Source: Sphingobacteriales bacterium (GTDB lineage: Bacteria; Bacteroidota; Bacteroidia; Sphingobacteriales; Sphingobacteriaceae). Taken from it: a DNA stretch of 64,000 nucleotides. Each line of letters begins with the position of its first letter. The stretch's first letter is position 1. Both the position numbers and the translations under genes were made by a program. This document shows positions 33,957 to 43,358 of the stretch, piece by piece. The notes under the pieces were generated by a model. It worked only from the letters and a program-made list of their open reading frames with translations. It searched no databases and was not told where the DNA came from. Location of the stretch: positions 186,001 through 250,000 of the forward strand of contig JACXVB010000001.1 in the NCBI GenBank assembly GCA_014763615.1, read 5' to 3'.

Positions 33957-36194
33957 ATGAGGAAGAAAATGGAAATAAATAAGGTGTTTAAGCTAATTTT
34001 ACTAGCATCGGGTTTACTAGCTTTTTTTTCTCCGGCTAAGGCAGATGACCTACAACCTATCCGTTTGCAACTTAAGTGGCGAAATCAATTTCAATTTGCA
34101 GGATATTATGCTGCAAAAATCAAAGGGTTTTATAAAGATGCAGGTTTAAATGTAAGTATAAAAGCCGGAGGCTACAATATTTCTCCTATAGAGGAGGTAA
34201 AAAGTGGTAGAGCCGATATAGGGATATACGACCCAAACATTATTTTTCGAAAAGATGGTAAAAAACCTTTGGTTGCTTTAGCCAGCATCATGCAATCTTC
34301 TCCTTACGCCATCATAACACTTCCAGATAAACATATTTTAAAACCTGCTGATTTAATAGGTAAACGTGTTTTATCTGCCGGAGATCAAGGTTGGGACATT
34401 TTCCGGGCTGTTTTGCATGAGGAGGGAATCAATCCGGAGTTGATTAAAATTATACCTCGGCAAAAAGATTCGGAAGAAATAATAGAAAATAAAGGAGATG
34501 CGGTAATTACTTACATCACTACGCAACCTCAAAGGTTAAGAGCACTTGGTTATCAGCCTATCATCTTAAAACCAGTAGAATATGGGATTGATTTTTATGG
34601 CGATGTCTTATTCTCTACCAAAGAATTTGCTTACAAAAACCCAAAAGTAACGGATGCTTTTATAGAAGCTACTAGAAAAGGCTGGGAATATGCTTTTGCC
34701 CATCAAGAAGAAATGGTTAATTATATCTATAGTTTGCCAGGTGTGAAAGTTTATACCAAAAAGGAATTTTTAAGATACGAAGCTCAAGAACTTAAAAAGC
34801 TTATTATGCCAGATGTGGTTGAGATTGGGCACATGAATTTAGGCAGATGGCAGTATATGCTTGATATTTATAAGGATGCAGGACTAGTAGATAAAGGTAT
34901 AAATCTTAAAGATTTTTTGTACGAGTCGCCTTCTCATTCAACCCTTATGGATTGGATAAAGCCGGCAATCTATGCGCTAATTCTATTGGGCATTGTTTTT
35001 TTGATTATCACCATTATTAATTGGCAATTAAGAAAGCAAGTAAAATTAAGAACTATTGCATTAGAAAAAGAAATTGAAAGTCGGAAACAGGCGGAAATGA
35101 TGGCTAATAAAAGCAAGGAACAAATAGAGCTCATTTTAAAAAGCGCCAATATTGGTTTGTGGGAGTGGGATTTAAGAGATCATCAAAAAAGTTTTTCTGG
35201 CGAGTGGCATCAATTAATAGGTCTAGACCCAAACACTTTATCTGTTGATTTTGACCCGTTTAACTTGATACATCCTGATGATTCTGAAATGGCACAATCC
35301 ATTTTTAAAGAGAATATGAGTGGTTCTAGAGACGCTACACCCACCCAATTTAGGATTAGAAAATTTAATGGTGATTATATTCATGTGCTATCTTCTTCTA
35401 GGGTAACTATGGATAATGGCCTTATGGTTAAAATCTCTGGTGCTATAATTAATATAGACGATATCAAGCGAAAGGAAGCCGAAATTCTAAAAATTTCTGA
35501 GGAATTGATGCAAAGCAATAATGAGCTTAAAAAGTTTGCCTATATTGTTTCTCATAATTTAAGAGGTCCACTAGTAAATATTACCAGCCTATTTGATTTA
35601 ATCAATCAAGAGGAAATTGACACAGAAAACAAAATTTACCTTGATAAATTAGGCACCTCTGTTCACAAATTAGAATTTACTTTAAATGATTTGATAGATA
35701 TCGTTTCTCATCAAAATATATCAAAAGGAGAGCTTACGGTAATTGATTTTCAACAGGTGATAAATGAAACTATTGCTTCTATAGAATCGCAAATTAGAGG
35801 TGTAGATGCAGATATTTCCACTGATTTTTCAATAAAAACGTTTTGGTATTCTAAGCAATACTTTGAAAGTATTTTATTGAACTTATTTACAAACGCAATC
35901 AAATATCGTTCGCCAGAAAGAAAATTGAAAATTGAGGTGAGTACCACAGAAATTCCAGATTATATTCTGCTAAAAGTAAAAGATAATGGAATCGGAATGG
36001 ACTTGAAGAAAAACGGGCAGAAAATTTTTGGCTTATACCAGCGTTTTAACCCTCAGATAGAAGGAAAAGGAATAGGTTTATATATTATCAAATCACATAT
36101 TGAGTCTTTAAAGGGGAAGATTGAAGTAGAAAGCGAATTAAACCAAGGGACCACTTTTAGTATATACTTCCCTAAGAGTTTAAACCTATCCTAA
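33957..36194 (+). CDS. Sensor histidine kinase with periplasmic NMT1/THI5-like ligand-binding domain
   Basis: A 745-residue membrane kinase. After a signal peptide (to PAKAD, about residue 30) comes a solute-binding domain of the NMT1/THI5 type (35-310: LQLKWRNQFQFAGYYAAKIKG, VEYGIDFYGDVLF), which in relatives binds thiamine-precursor pyrimidines or similar compounds. A single transmembrane helix (336-356) leads to a coiled coil, a PAS domain (about 390-505, NIGLWEWDLRDHQKSF), a HisKA-like domain with His533 in IVSHNLRGP, and a HATPase domain (NLFTNAIKY, DNGIGMD, GKGIGLYI). So a periplasmic ligand controls autophosphorylation in the cytoplasm. There is no receiver in the protein; a stand-alone receiver lies 1 kb downstream. 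An alternative start is the ATG at 33972, before MEINK-like residues. Confidence 0.88.
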   Translation: MRKKMEINKVFKLILLASGLLAFFSPAKADDLQPIRLQLKWRNQFQFAGYYAAKIKGFYKDAGLNVSIKAGGYNISPIEEVKSGRADIGIYDPNIIFRKDGKKPLVALASIMQSSPYAIITLPDKHILKPADLIGKRVLSAGDQGWDIFRAVLHEEGINPELIKIIPRQKDSEEIIENKGDAVITYITTQPQRLRALGYQPIILKPVEYGIDFYGDVLFSTKEFAYKNPKVTDAFIEATRKGWEYAFAHQEEMVNYIYSLPGVKVYTKKEFLRYEAQELKKLIMPDVVEIGHMNLGRWQYMLDIYKDAGLVDKGINLKDFLYESPSHSTLMDWIKPAIYALILLGIVFLIITIINWQLRKQVKLRTIALEKEIESRKQAEMMANKSKEQIELILKSANIGLWEWDLRDHQKSFSGEWHQLIGLDPNTLSVDFDPFNLIHPDDSEMAQSIFKENMSGSRDATPTQFRIRKFNGDYIHVLSSSRVTMDNGLMVKISGAIINIDDIKRKEAEILKISEELMQSNNELKKFAYIVSHNLRGPLVNITSLFDLINQEEIDTENKIYLDKLGTSVHKLEFTLNDLIDIVSHQNISKGELTVIDFQQVINETIASIESQIRGVDADISTDFSIKTFWYSKQYFESILLNLFTNAIKYRSPERKLKIEVSTTEIPDYILLKVKDNGIGMDLKKNGQKIFGLYQRFNPQIEGKGIGLYIIKSHIESLKGKIEVESELNQGTTFSIYFPKSLNLS

Positions 36195-36266
36195 TCTTAA
36201 ATTTTTCTAAATCTTAAAAAATAAACTAGGCAAGAACCTAATGCATATTTAATTGTTTAAACAAAT

Positions 36267-36854
36267 ATGAAGAAAATACTCCTATTAATTTGTCTGATTG
36301 CGGTTGGTGTGGTAGCTTTTAAACCAGCAGCCGAGGTTTATTCGGTAGATGTTAATAAATCAAAAATTGAATGGATTGGGAAAAAACTAACCGGACAACA
36401 CACTGGTGAAATAAAACTAGCTTCGGGAGTTTTAAATTATGACGGAGAAACTTTAACAGGAGGCTCTTTTATTATAAACATGAACAGCATTACGAATAAA
36501 GACTTGAGTAAATCTTCAGCAGCCAATCTACTGGGTCAGTTGAAGTCCGAAGATTTTTTTTCAGTTGATAAATATCCAACTGCAAAATTTGTGATTACTT
36601 CCGTTAAGAATATGAATGCTGAAAATGCAACTATTACAGGTGATTTAACCATTAAAGGCATTACTAAGCCAATTTCCTTCACCACGGCTATTAAAAAAAG
36701 AGGTAATATTGTAGTCGCGATAGCAAATGGCGTAAAAGTAGATAGAGCAAAATATAATGTTAGATATGGCTCTAAGAGCTTTTTTGCAGATATCGGAGAT
36801 AAAGCTATAAGTGATGAGTTTGAATTAAACATCACGCTTTTGGCAAGAAAGTAG
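36267..36854 (+). CDS. YceI-family secreted lipid-binding-like protein
   Basis: A 195-residue protein with a signal peptide (first about 22 residues) and a YceI lipocalin-like barrel: YSVDVNKSKIEWIGKKLTGQ at the start, the central TGGSFIINMNSI and LLGQLKSEDFFSVDKYPTAK, then ATITGDLTIKGITKPISF. Family members bind isoprenoid-like molecules in the periplasm; no enzymatic activity is known. It sits 72 bp after the kinase gene and may be in the same transcript. A 12-bp palindrome TTGTTTAAACAA (36253-36264) directly abuts its ATG. Confidence 0.9.
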   Translation: MKKILLLICLIAVGVVAFKPAAEVYSVDVNKSKIEWIGKKLTGQHTGEIKLASGVLNYDGETLTGGSFIINMNSITNKDLSKSSAANLLGQLKSEDFFSVDKYPTAKFVITSVKNMNAENATITGDLTIKGITKPISFTTAIKKRGNIVVAIANGVKVDRAKYNVRYGSKSFFADIGDKAISDEFELNITLLARK

Positions 36855-37173
36855 TTTGTGTAATTATCTGGATTGCAGATGATAAAGTTTCAAAATGTCT
36901 CTGCTTGAGGATTGCTTATAATCTAATAATTGATTTTCTTAAAATAAAATTCTTATATTTAATTAAGTGTTAAATAGTTCAAAAAACAAGTATATCGGTA
37001 ACAATTTCAAGATAAAAATAATTGTAACAATTAATACCGATTAAATCCATAATATTGCCGGCTAATTCAGTATAGATAAATTATTACTCACTTGTTTTAC
37101 GAGTTAAAAAACATTTGAAATTGTTGATTTTTTATGAAACAATACAGTTCTGAACTCGTAATAACGTTTTGAT
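36855..37173. other. Intergenic region ahead of the receiver gene
   Basis: In these 319 bp I see no gene. A 9-bp inverted repeat (TTACGAGTT at 37097-37105 and AACTCGTAA at 37153-37161) encloses 47 bases just ahead of the receiver ATG and could fold in its leader or bind a regulator. No clear TTTG/TAnnTTTG pair was found. Confidence 0.3.
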
Positions 37174-37587
37174 ATGACAAAAGAAAATCTTCAGATTTTA
37201 ATTATTGATGATGACGAAATCAATAATTTTATTGCCGCCAGGTTAATCGGTAAGATTCCCCCAAAAGCTGTTGTAAATACATGCCTAAACGGGCAAATTG
37301 GTTTAGATTTCGTTAAATCTAAACTACAAAATCAGGAAGAAATGCCAGACATTATCTTTTTGGATATCAATATGCCAGTAATGAATGGTTGGGAGTTTTT
37401 AGAGGAGTTTGAAAAAATTAGAGCTCAAATCAATAAAAAGATATCCATTAACATGCTTTCATCCTCCGTTTATAATGATGATATCAACAAAGCTGAAACT
37501 TTTCATATAGTAAACAAATTCATATCAAAGCCCCTAACAGTAAATAAAATTCAAGATTTATATAATACCCTCGATATTACTGTTTAA
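37174..37587 (+). CDS. Stand-alone response-regulator receiver domain protein
   Basis: A 137-residue protein made only of a CheY-like receiver: the acidic pocket LIIDDDEINN near the N-terminus, the phospho-acceptor Asp in IIFLDINMPVMNGWEF (about residue 63), the Ser position in NMLSSSVY and the conserved Lys in KFISKPLT. It lacks an output domain and so probably works by protein-protein contacts or as a phosphate relay. The THI5-domain kinase 1 kb upstream, which has no receiver, is the nearest candidate partner, but this is inference. Its 3' end overlaps the convergent MBL-fold gene by 11 bp. Confidence 0.9.
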   Translation: MTKENLQILIIDDDEINNFIAARLIGKIPPKAVVNTCLNGQIGLDFVKSKLQNQEEMPDIIFLDINMPVMNGWEFLEEFEKIRAQINKKISINMLSSSVYNDDINKAETFHIVNKFISKPLTVNKIQDLYNTLDITV

Positions 37588-38353
37588 CTTCTTCCATCAG
37601 TATTTGGTCTGCTTTAGCCACAACTTTAGCTATTGCCTTTGACTTCGCATGGTAAAATAAGCAAGTCCAATGTTTTTGAGCCGCTTGTTCTCCATAGAAT
37701 ATCCTTAGTTCCATAGATTTTCTTCCATCTAAATCATATTTTGCAATAAACTTTCTTTGAAATTGTTCGGGTTCTGGGGCAATATCTCCTCCATAAAAAC
37801 AAGTTTCTCCTTGGCTTTTAATATAAAAAACTTGGTGAAACTCAGTATGACCGCCGGTAACTTCATAGCTTATTTCATCATTAATAGCACCATCTCCATC
37901 TAAAAAATTTACCTGACCAGACCTTTGTAACACATCAAAAATCTCTGTTTTGTAAGACTTTGATGGCTTTGAGTAAGCCTGTTCCCATTCGCCTCTTTGA
38001 ATAAAATATTCAGCATCCGGAAAGCTCACAGAAAGTTTTCCATTTTTGTCATGGACCATGCCTCCGCTGTGGTCAAAATGAAGGTGAGACATTAACACTT
38101 TCGTCACTTGCTCTGGCTCATAGCCGGCTTTTCTGATATTTTGGTGTAAAATTAAATGGCCATCTTCATCGCTATAGCCTAAACCGGTATCAATCAATAT
38201 CAAATCATTTGGGGTTTTAACTAAAAAAGGCTGAATGAATATAAATAATGAAGCGGGTCTTTCGCTAGCTTGATGTATGCTTGGGTCAAAAGGAATAAAT
38301 TTTTTAGAGGCATCAACAGAATAGGAGCCTTCAAATAACGCAGTAGCTTTCAA
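37577..38353 (-). CDS. MBL-fold metallo-hydrolase
   Basis: A 258-residue metallo-beta-lactamase-fold enzyme. The dinuclear metal site is seen in SHLHFDHSGGM (HxHxDH), TGGHTEFHQVF (third His) and YGGDIAPEP (bridging Asp). Overall order and length fit the lactonase/hydrolase branch of the superfamily; the substrate is unknown. It starts with TTG at 38353: the codon just before is TAA and no ATG occurs until the metal motif, so the TTG start is forced if the frame is correct. It is divergent from recJ (100 bp apart) and its end overlaps the receiver gene by 11 bp. Confidence 0.8.
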   Translation of the reverse strand: MKATALFEGSYSVDASKKFIPFDPSIHQASERPASLFIFIQPFLVKTPNDLILIDTGLGYSDEDGHLILHQNIRKAGYEPEQVTKVLMSHLHFDHSGGMVHDKNGKLSVSFPDAEYFIQRGEWEQAYSKPSKSYKTEIFDVLQRSGQVNFLDGDGAINDEISYEVTGGHTEFHQVFYIKSQGETCFYGGDIAPEPEQFQRKFIAKYDLDGRKSMELRIFYGEQAAQKHWTCLFYHAKSKAIAKVVAKADQILMEEVKQ

Positions 38354-38453
38354 ATTAATAAAATTTCAAATAAACAATTGCCTTTTTTAGCCATTTGGAT
38401 GTTTATAACAAACAACAGAAAATGTATATTTACGGGCAATACAAGGCAAATAT

Positions 38454-40154
38454 ATGGAAAAAAGGTGGGTAGCCCAGGAAAAAGCTGATGCACAAACGGT
38501 TGATAAACTGTCAAAAGAATTGAACATAGACGAGGTATTGGCAGAGATGCTGGTAAGACGTGGAGTTCATTCATTTGATGAGGCAAAAAGTTTTTTTAGG
38601 CCAGATATTCGTCATCTGCATGATCCTTTTTTGATGAAAAGTATGCCCGAAGCTATTGATAGAATAGAACGGGCAATAGCCAACAAAGAAGGGATTTTAA
38701 TTTATGGAGATTATGATGTGGATGGTACTACCGCTGTTGCCTTAACCTATTCTTTCTTCAAAGAATTCCATTCAAATATCAATTATTATATTCCCGATAG
38801 GTATAATGAGGGTTACGGAATTTCAACGCAGGGCATTGATTATGCTCATGACTTGGGCTACTCGTTAATTATAGCTTTAGATTGTGGGATAAAATCTATT
38901 GATAAAGTGGCTTATGCACAGGAAAAAGGAATAGACTTTATCATTTGTGATCATCACTTACCTGGAGACGAAATTCCGGATGCAATTGCAGTTTTAGACC
39001 CTAAAAGAGCAGATTGTAACTATCCCTACAAAGAGCTTTCTGGTTGTGGTTTGGGTTTTAAATTAATTCAGGCTTACGCCGATAAAAACAAGCTTCCGCA
39101 AGAGAAAATGGAAGCGTATTTAGACTTAGTTGCAGTAAGTATTGCATCAGATATTGTTCCAATTACCGGTGAAAATAGAGTTTTAGCCTATTTTGGTTTG
39201 CAAAAGTTAAACAAAAATCCTTGCAAAGGTTTACAAGCTTTAAAAGAATTGGCGGGTAAAACAGATGATTTTACCATCACAGATATTGTATTTTCTATCG
39301 GCCCAAGAATTAACGCTGCGGGTAGAATTGATGATGCAAAAAAAGCGGTTCAACTCTTAATTGCTGATTCTACCGAATTAGCCGAAGATGCCGGTTTTAT
39401 CATCAATTTAAAAAATGCCGAACGTAAAGAATTTGATAGTAATATCACCGAGCAAGCCTTAAATATGATTTTGAACTCTCCAGAAATGGAGCATAGAAAA
39501 TCTACAGTGGTTTTTAATGAAAGCTGGCATAAAGGTGTCATTGGGATTGTTGCCTCTCGTTTAACAGAGAAATATTATCGTCCAACCATCGTGTTAACAC
39601 AATCTAACGGAATGGTTTCTGGCTCGGCCAGATCTGTGGTTGGGTATGATTTATATGAAGCGCTTTGCGAGTGCAGTGATTTACTAGAGCAATTTGGCGG
39701 GCATAAATATGCTGCAGGTTTGACCATGAAGCCTGAAAATGTAGAAGCTTTTTCTCAGCGTTTTGAAGAAGTAGTAGCCGCAAGTATTACCGATGATTTA
39801 CTGGTTCAAGAAGTAAGCATTGAAGCTGAGATCGATTTAAAAGTGATTACGCCTAAATTTTTTAGAATTTTATCCCAATTTGCGCCCTTTGGTCCGCAAA
39901 ATATGTCGCCGGTGTTTAGGAGTAGAAATGTATATTCGTATGCTTACGGCTCAATTGTAGGCAATAATCATTTAAAAATGCAAATTCGCCAACCCAATAG
40001 CCCAATTTTTGATTGTATTGCATTTGGTTTCGGAGAAGAATTAGAGCAAATTAATAAAGGAAAACCTTTCGATGTGTGCTACACAATAGAGCAAAACGTT
40101 TGGAAAGATCGAAAGAATATTCAATTAAACATCAAAGGCATTAAAACCTATTAA
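38454..40154 (+). CDS. recJ: Single-stranded-DNA-specific exonuclease RecJ
   Basis: A 566-residue 5'-3' exonuclease acting on single-stranded DNA in recombination and mismatch repair. DHH-family motifs are clear: motif I LIYGDYDVDGTTAVALT, motif III ICDHHLPGDEIPDA, the DHHA1 domain with GGHKYAAGLTM (about 400-415) and the OB-fold with FAPFGPQNMSPVF. The start at 38454 is the ATG before the first conserved helix. A TATATTTA at 38425-38432 may be its -7 element. lptB follows after 6 bp, so both are co-transcribed. Confidence 0.95.
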   Translation: MEKRWVAQEKADAQTVDKLSKELNIDEVLAEMLVRRGVHSFDEAKSFFRPDIRHLHDPFLMKSMPEAIDRIERAIANKEGILIYGDYDVDGTTAVALTYSFFKEFHSNINYYIPDRYNEGYGISTQGIDYAHDLGYSLIIALDCGIKSIDKVAYAQEKGIDFIICDHHLPGDEIPDAIAVLDPKRADCNYPYKELSGCGLGFKLIQAYADKNKLPQEKMEAYLDLVAVSIASDIVPITGENRVLAYFGLQKLNKNPCKGLQALKELAGKTDDFTITDIVFSIGPRINAAGRIDDAKKAVQLLIADSTELAEDAGFIINLKNAERKEFDSNITEQALNMILNSPEMEHRKSTVVFNESWHKGVIGIVASRLTEKYYRPTIVLTQSNGMVSGSARSVVGYDLYEALCECSDLLEQFGGHKYAAGLTMKPENVEAFSQRFEEVVAASITDDLLVQEVSIEAEIDLKVITPKFFRILSQFAPFGPQNMSPVFRSRNVYSYAYGSIVGNNHLKMQIRQPNSPIFDCIAFGFGEELEQINKGKPFDVCYTIEQNVWKDRKNIQLNIKGIKTY

Positions 40155-40160
40155 CAATCT

Positions 40161-40895
40161 ATGAAATTAAGGGCAGAAAATCTGATTAAAAAGTACAAGC
40201 AAAGAGTGGTTGTAAATAATGTCTCTTTTCATGTAGAGCAAGGTGAAATTGTAGGTTTATTAGGCCCAAACGGGGCAGGGAAAACCACATCTTTTTATAT
40301 GATTGTAGGTTTGATAAGACCTAACGAAGGGAAGGTTTTCTTAGAAGATGAAGAAATTACCGAAGATCCAATGTATAAGAGGGCGCAAAAGGGAATTGGT
40401 TATTTAGCGCAGGAAGCTTCTGTTTTTAGAAAATTAAGTGTTGAAGATAATATCTTGGCGGTTCTAGAAATGTCTGAGATGAGCAAAGAGGAGCAGAAGG
40501 ACAAGTTGGAAACTTTGATAAACGAATTCAGTTTACAAAAAGTAAGAAAAAACAGAGGAGATTTACTTTCAGGAGGAGAACGAAGAAGAACCGAAATTGC
40601 CCGGGCTTTGGCTGCAGATCCTAAATTTATTTTGTTAGATGAACCTTTTGCAGGTGTAGATCCGATTGCAGTAGAAGAAATTCAGATGATTGTAGCCAAA
40701 TTAAAGCATAGAAATATTGGTATTTTAATTACCGATCATAATGTGAATGAAACCCTTTCTATCACAGATAGAGCTTACCTTTTGGCAGAAGGAAACATCA
40801 TGTTAGCCGGTACACCACAAGAAATTGCGGATAATGAAATGGCAAGAAAGTTTTATCTTGGACAGCATTTTGAACTAAAAATTAAGCGGTTTTAA
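40161..40895 (+). CDS. lptB: LPS export ABC transporter ATPase LptB
   Basis: A 244-residue ABC ATPase with Walker [11 protein letters not shown]-loop [15 protein letters not shown], signature [15 protein letters not shown], Walker [17 protein letters not shown] and H-loop ITDHNV. The Q-loop and [10 protein letters not shown]-x-L-x-V-x-x-N pattern identify LptB, which powers extraction of lipopolysaccharide from the inner membrane with LptF/LptG. In Bacteroidota the membrane partners are encoded elsewhere. It is 6 bp downstream of recJ. Confidence 0.95.
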   Translation: MKLRAENLIKKYKQRVVVNNVSFHVEQGEIVGLLGPNGAGKTTSFYMIVGLIRPNEGKVFLEDEEITEDPMYKRAQKGIGYLAQEASVFRKLSVEDNILAVLEMSEMSKEEQKDKLETLINEFSLQKVRKNRGDLLSGGERRRTEIARALAADPKFILLDEPFAGVDPIAVEEIQMIVAKLKHRNIGILITDHNVNETLSITDRAYLLAEGNIMLAGTPQEIADNEMARKFYLGQHFELKIKRF

Positions 40896-41028
40896 GTATT
40901 TAGTTCTATAGTAAAATGAGTTCCTTGGTCTAATTATGCCAATAAACTACGAAATTACTAATGAACCATTTCTGCTGAGAGTAGAAAAAAAATTAAACAC
41001 AAACTAAAATAAACCTACGGACCAAAAG

Positions 41029-41065
41029 TCCCTCTCCTTTTGGAGAGGGATTTAAGGTGAGGCTA
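41029..41065. repeat. REP-like repeat with CCCTCTCC / GGAGAGGG hairpin
   Basis: TCCCTCTCC-TTTT-GGAGAGGGA (41029-41050) followed by TTTAAGGTGAGG. This hairpin plus GGTGAGG tail is a very common interspersed element in Bacteroidota and other genomes. It lies ahead of the GH3-type enzyme and includes the GTG at 41057 that would otherwise seem a start. Upstream (40936-41007) is a 23-codon frame MPINYEITNEPFLLR with no known match, possibly a gene fragment. Confidence 0.6.
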
Positions 41066-41077
41066 ATAAACCAAAAG

Positions 41078-42601
41078 ATGACCATCGTAAACTCCTTCTT
41101 AAATTGGTACATGAAAAAGCGAATGCACCAGATAGAGCTTTTCATGAAATATCCTGATGAAGTGCAAGAAGAATGGTTTTCTATTTTGGTAAATGATGCC
41201 ATTAGCACAGAGTGGGGTAAAAAATACGATTATCGATCAATACAAAACCCCCATCAATTTAAAGAACGAATCCCGGTTCAAAACTATGATACTTTAAAAC
41301 CTTACATCGAGCGGATGCTCAATGGAGAACAAAATATACTTTGGCCTTCGGAAATAAAATGGTTTGCCAAATCATCAGGTACTACCAATGATCGTAGCAA
41401 ATTTATTCCTGTAAGTGAAGAATCTTTAGAAGAATGCCATTTTAAAGGCGGAAAGGATATGTTGGCTATTTATTGCAATAATCGGCCTGATGCTAAAATG
41501 TTTACGGGAAAAGGCCTGGTGTTGGGGGGCAGCCATCAAATTAATCAACTCAGTCCCGATTCCTTTTACGGAGATTTATCAGCCGTGATCATCAAAAATC
41601 TTCCTTTTTGGGCAGAAATGCTGCGTACACCAGATATTTCTATCGCTTTGATGGATAATTATGAGGAAAAAATCGAGAAAATGGCGAGAGCCACTATTGA
41701 TGTTAATGTGACCAATATTGCAGGTGTACCCACTTGGACGATTGTTTTAGCAAAGCGGATTCTAGAGTTGACAGGCAAGAAAAATCTGCTAGAAGTTTGG
41801 CCAAATTTAGAGTTGTATGTACACGGTGCAGTAAATTTTGAACCTTATCGAGAGCAATTTAAAAAGCTGATTCCGAGATCAGATATGTATTATTTGGAAA
41901 CTTATAATGCCTCAGAAGGATTTTTCGGGATTCAAGATCAAAGTGAGGAGACAGATCTATTGCTGATGTTGGATTATGGGATTTATTATGAATTTATCCC
42001 GATGGAAGAAATGGATAAAGAATTTCCTGAAACCATTTCGCTTTCTGAAGTTGAAATAGGAAAAAACTACGCCATTGTGATTAGCACCAATGCAGGCTTG
42101 TGGCGCTACATGATTGGAGATACCGTGAAATTTACTTCTAATAACCCATATCGATTAAAAATTACAGGACGTACCAAGCATTTTATTAATGCTTTCGGAG
42201 AAGAGGTTATTATTGATAATGCTGAAAAAGCGCTCCATAAAGCGTGTTTAGATACAGGTGCGCAAATTAGAGACTATACGGCTTGCCCAATTTATTTTAA
42301 TGAGAATGAACCTGGAGCACATGAATGGATTATTGAGTTTGAGAAAAAACCAAAAGAATTTGATCGGTTTGTAGATATTTTGGATAATACCTTAAGAGAA
42401 GTAAATTCTGATTATGATGCCAAAAGGTTTAAGGATATGGCATTAAAACGTCCAAAGGTAAATATCGCTCCAGACGGTACATTTTACAGATGGCTAAAAA
42501 ATAAAGGAAAATTAGGGGGGCAACACAAAGTTCCTCGGTTAGCTAATGAACGTAAATATGTAGATGAACTGCTTTCTCAAATGAAAAAGATACCATCTTA
42601 A
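41078..42601 (+). CDS. GH3 auxin-responsive-type acyl-adenylating enzyme
   Basis: A 507-residue protein of the GH3 family, named after plant enzymes that adenylate jasmonate or auxin and join them to amino acids. ANL-like motifs are present: WFAKSSGTTNDRSKFIPVS (phosphate loop), TYNASEGFFGIQ (adenine-binding), and YMIGDTVKFTS and KITGRTKHFINAFGEEV (hinge and C-terminal motif). Bacterial members are widespread in Bacteroidota but their acid and amino-acid substrates are unknown. The ATG at 41078 is chosen over the GTG at 41057, which falls in a repeat. A PAP2-family gene follows after about 50 bp. Confidence 0.9.
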   Translation: MTIVNSFLNWYMKKRMHQIELFMKYPDEVQEEWFSILVNDAISTEWGKKYDYRSIQNPHQFKERIPVQNYDTLKPYIERMLNGEQNILWPSEIKWFAKSSGTTNDRSKFIPVSEESLEECHFKGGKDMLAIYCNNRPDAKMFTGKGLVLGGSHQINQLSPDSFYGDLSAVIIKNLPFWAEMLRTPDISIALMDNYEEKIEKMARATIDVNVTNIAGVPTWTIVLAKRILELTGKKNLLEVWPNLELYVHGAVNFEPYREQFKKLIPRSDMYYLETYNASEGFFGIQDQSEETDLLLMLDYGIYYEFIPMEEMDKEFPETISLSEVEIGKNYAIVISTNAGLWRYMIGDTVKFTSNNPYRLKITGRTKHFINAFGEEVIIDNAEKALHKACLDTGAQIRDYTACPIYFNENEPGAHEWIIEFEKKPKEFDRFVDILDNTLREVNSDYDAKRFKDMALKRPKVNIAPDGTFYRWLKNKGKLGGQHKVPRLANERKYVDELLSQMKKIPS

Positions 42602-42653
42602 GTTAAATTCAGAATTACTTCAGAAAGCAATGCTAAATTTTCCAAATTTAAAA

Positions 42654-43358
42654 ATGAAGAAATTATTCATTCTCTTTATCTGGTTTTGTCTAGGAAGTCA
42701 GTTTTTATTAGCACAAACCGAGCAAGTAAACGGATTTAAGTTAGTAACGTATAATACCAAACTAAGCCAGCCTAAATCTTATCTCATTCCTGCAGTTTTT
42801 ACAGTTTATGGTTTCATCGCGTTAAGCGATAATGCCTTAAGAAACCTAAATATCACTACCAGAAATGAAATTGTAGAAGATCATCCCAACTTTAAAACAT
42901 CAGTGGATAATTACCTGCAATTTTCGCCCACTGTGGCTACTTTTGCACTGAAATTGGCAGGTATTCATGGCGAACACAACAACTGGCAATCGGTGAGGTT
43001 ATATGCAGAATCTACTCTTTTAATGGGTTTAACTACTTATGCCATAAAAAATACCGCCCAAGAACTTCGCCCTGATGGTAGCGATCATCATTCTTTTCCA
43101 TCTGGGCATACCGCAACTGCTTTTGCTGCTGCGGAGATGATGCGTCAAGAATTTAAAAATACCAATCCAATTATCAGTTATACGGGATACTTGGCCGCAG
43201 GAGCAACTGGAGCTATAAGAATGTATAATAACAAGCATTATTTAGGTGATGTGTTGGCAGGTGCGGGGATAGGCATTATCACTACCAAAGCGGCTTATTG
43301 GCTTGATCATAAATTATTTAAATTCTCTTATCAAAAACGAGGATCTAATATTGATTAA
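42654..43358 (+). CDS. PAP2-superfamily phosphatase, exported or membrane-associated
   Basis: A 234-residue protein with a signal peptide (MKKLFILFIWFCLGSQFLLAQ). The acid-phosphatase motifs are KNTAQELRPDGS (K-x6-RP), FPSGHTAT (PSGH) and IRMYNNKHYLGDVLAG (the final H-x3-D). It probably dephosphorylates lipid pyrophosphates or phospholipids on the outside of the inner membrane. An in-frame ATG eight codons upstream (42630) exists, but the residues between are not signal-like. The last 14 bp overlap the convergent UBP zinc-finger gene. Confidence 0.88.
   Translation: MKKLFILFIWFCLGSQFLLAQTEQVNGFKLVTYNTKLSQPKSYLIPAVFTVYGFIALSDNALRNLNITTRNEIVEDHPNFKTSVDNYLQFSPTVATFALKLAGIHGEHNNWQSVRLYAESTLLMGLTTYAIKNTAQELRPDGSDHHSFPSGHTATAFAAAEMMRQEFKNTNPIISYTGYLAAGATGAIRMYNNKHYLGDVLAGAGIGIITTKAAYWLDHKLFKFSYQKRGSNID

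Noticed and set aside
33890-33960. Short frame ending GLSVHDLDKLLDKKHQLQ overlapping the kinase ATG
   Set aside because: It has no start codon and a stop not far upstream; at most a gene tail, so it is only noted within the intergenic entry.
41057-41077. GTG start at 41057 for the GH3 auxin-type enzyme
   Set aside because: It falls in the tail of a REP-like repeat; the ATG at 41078 begins the conserved part.
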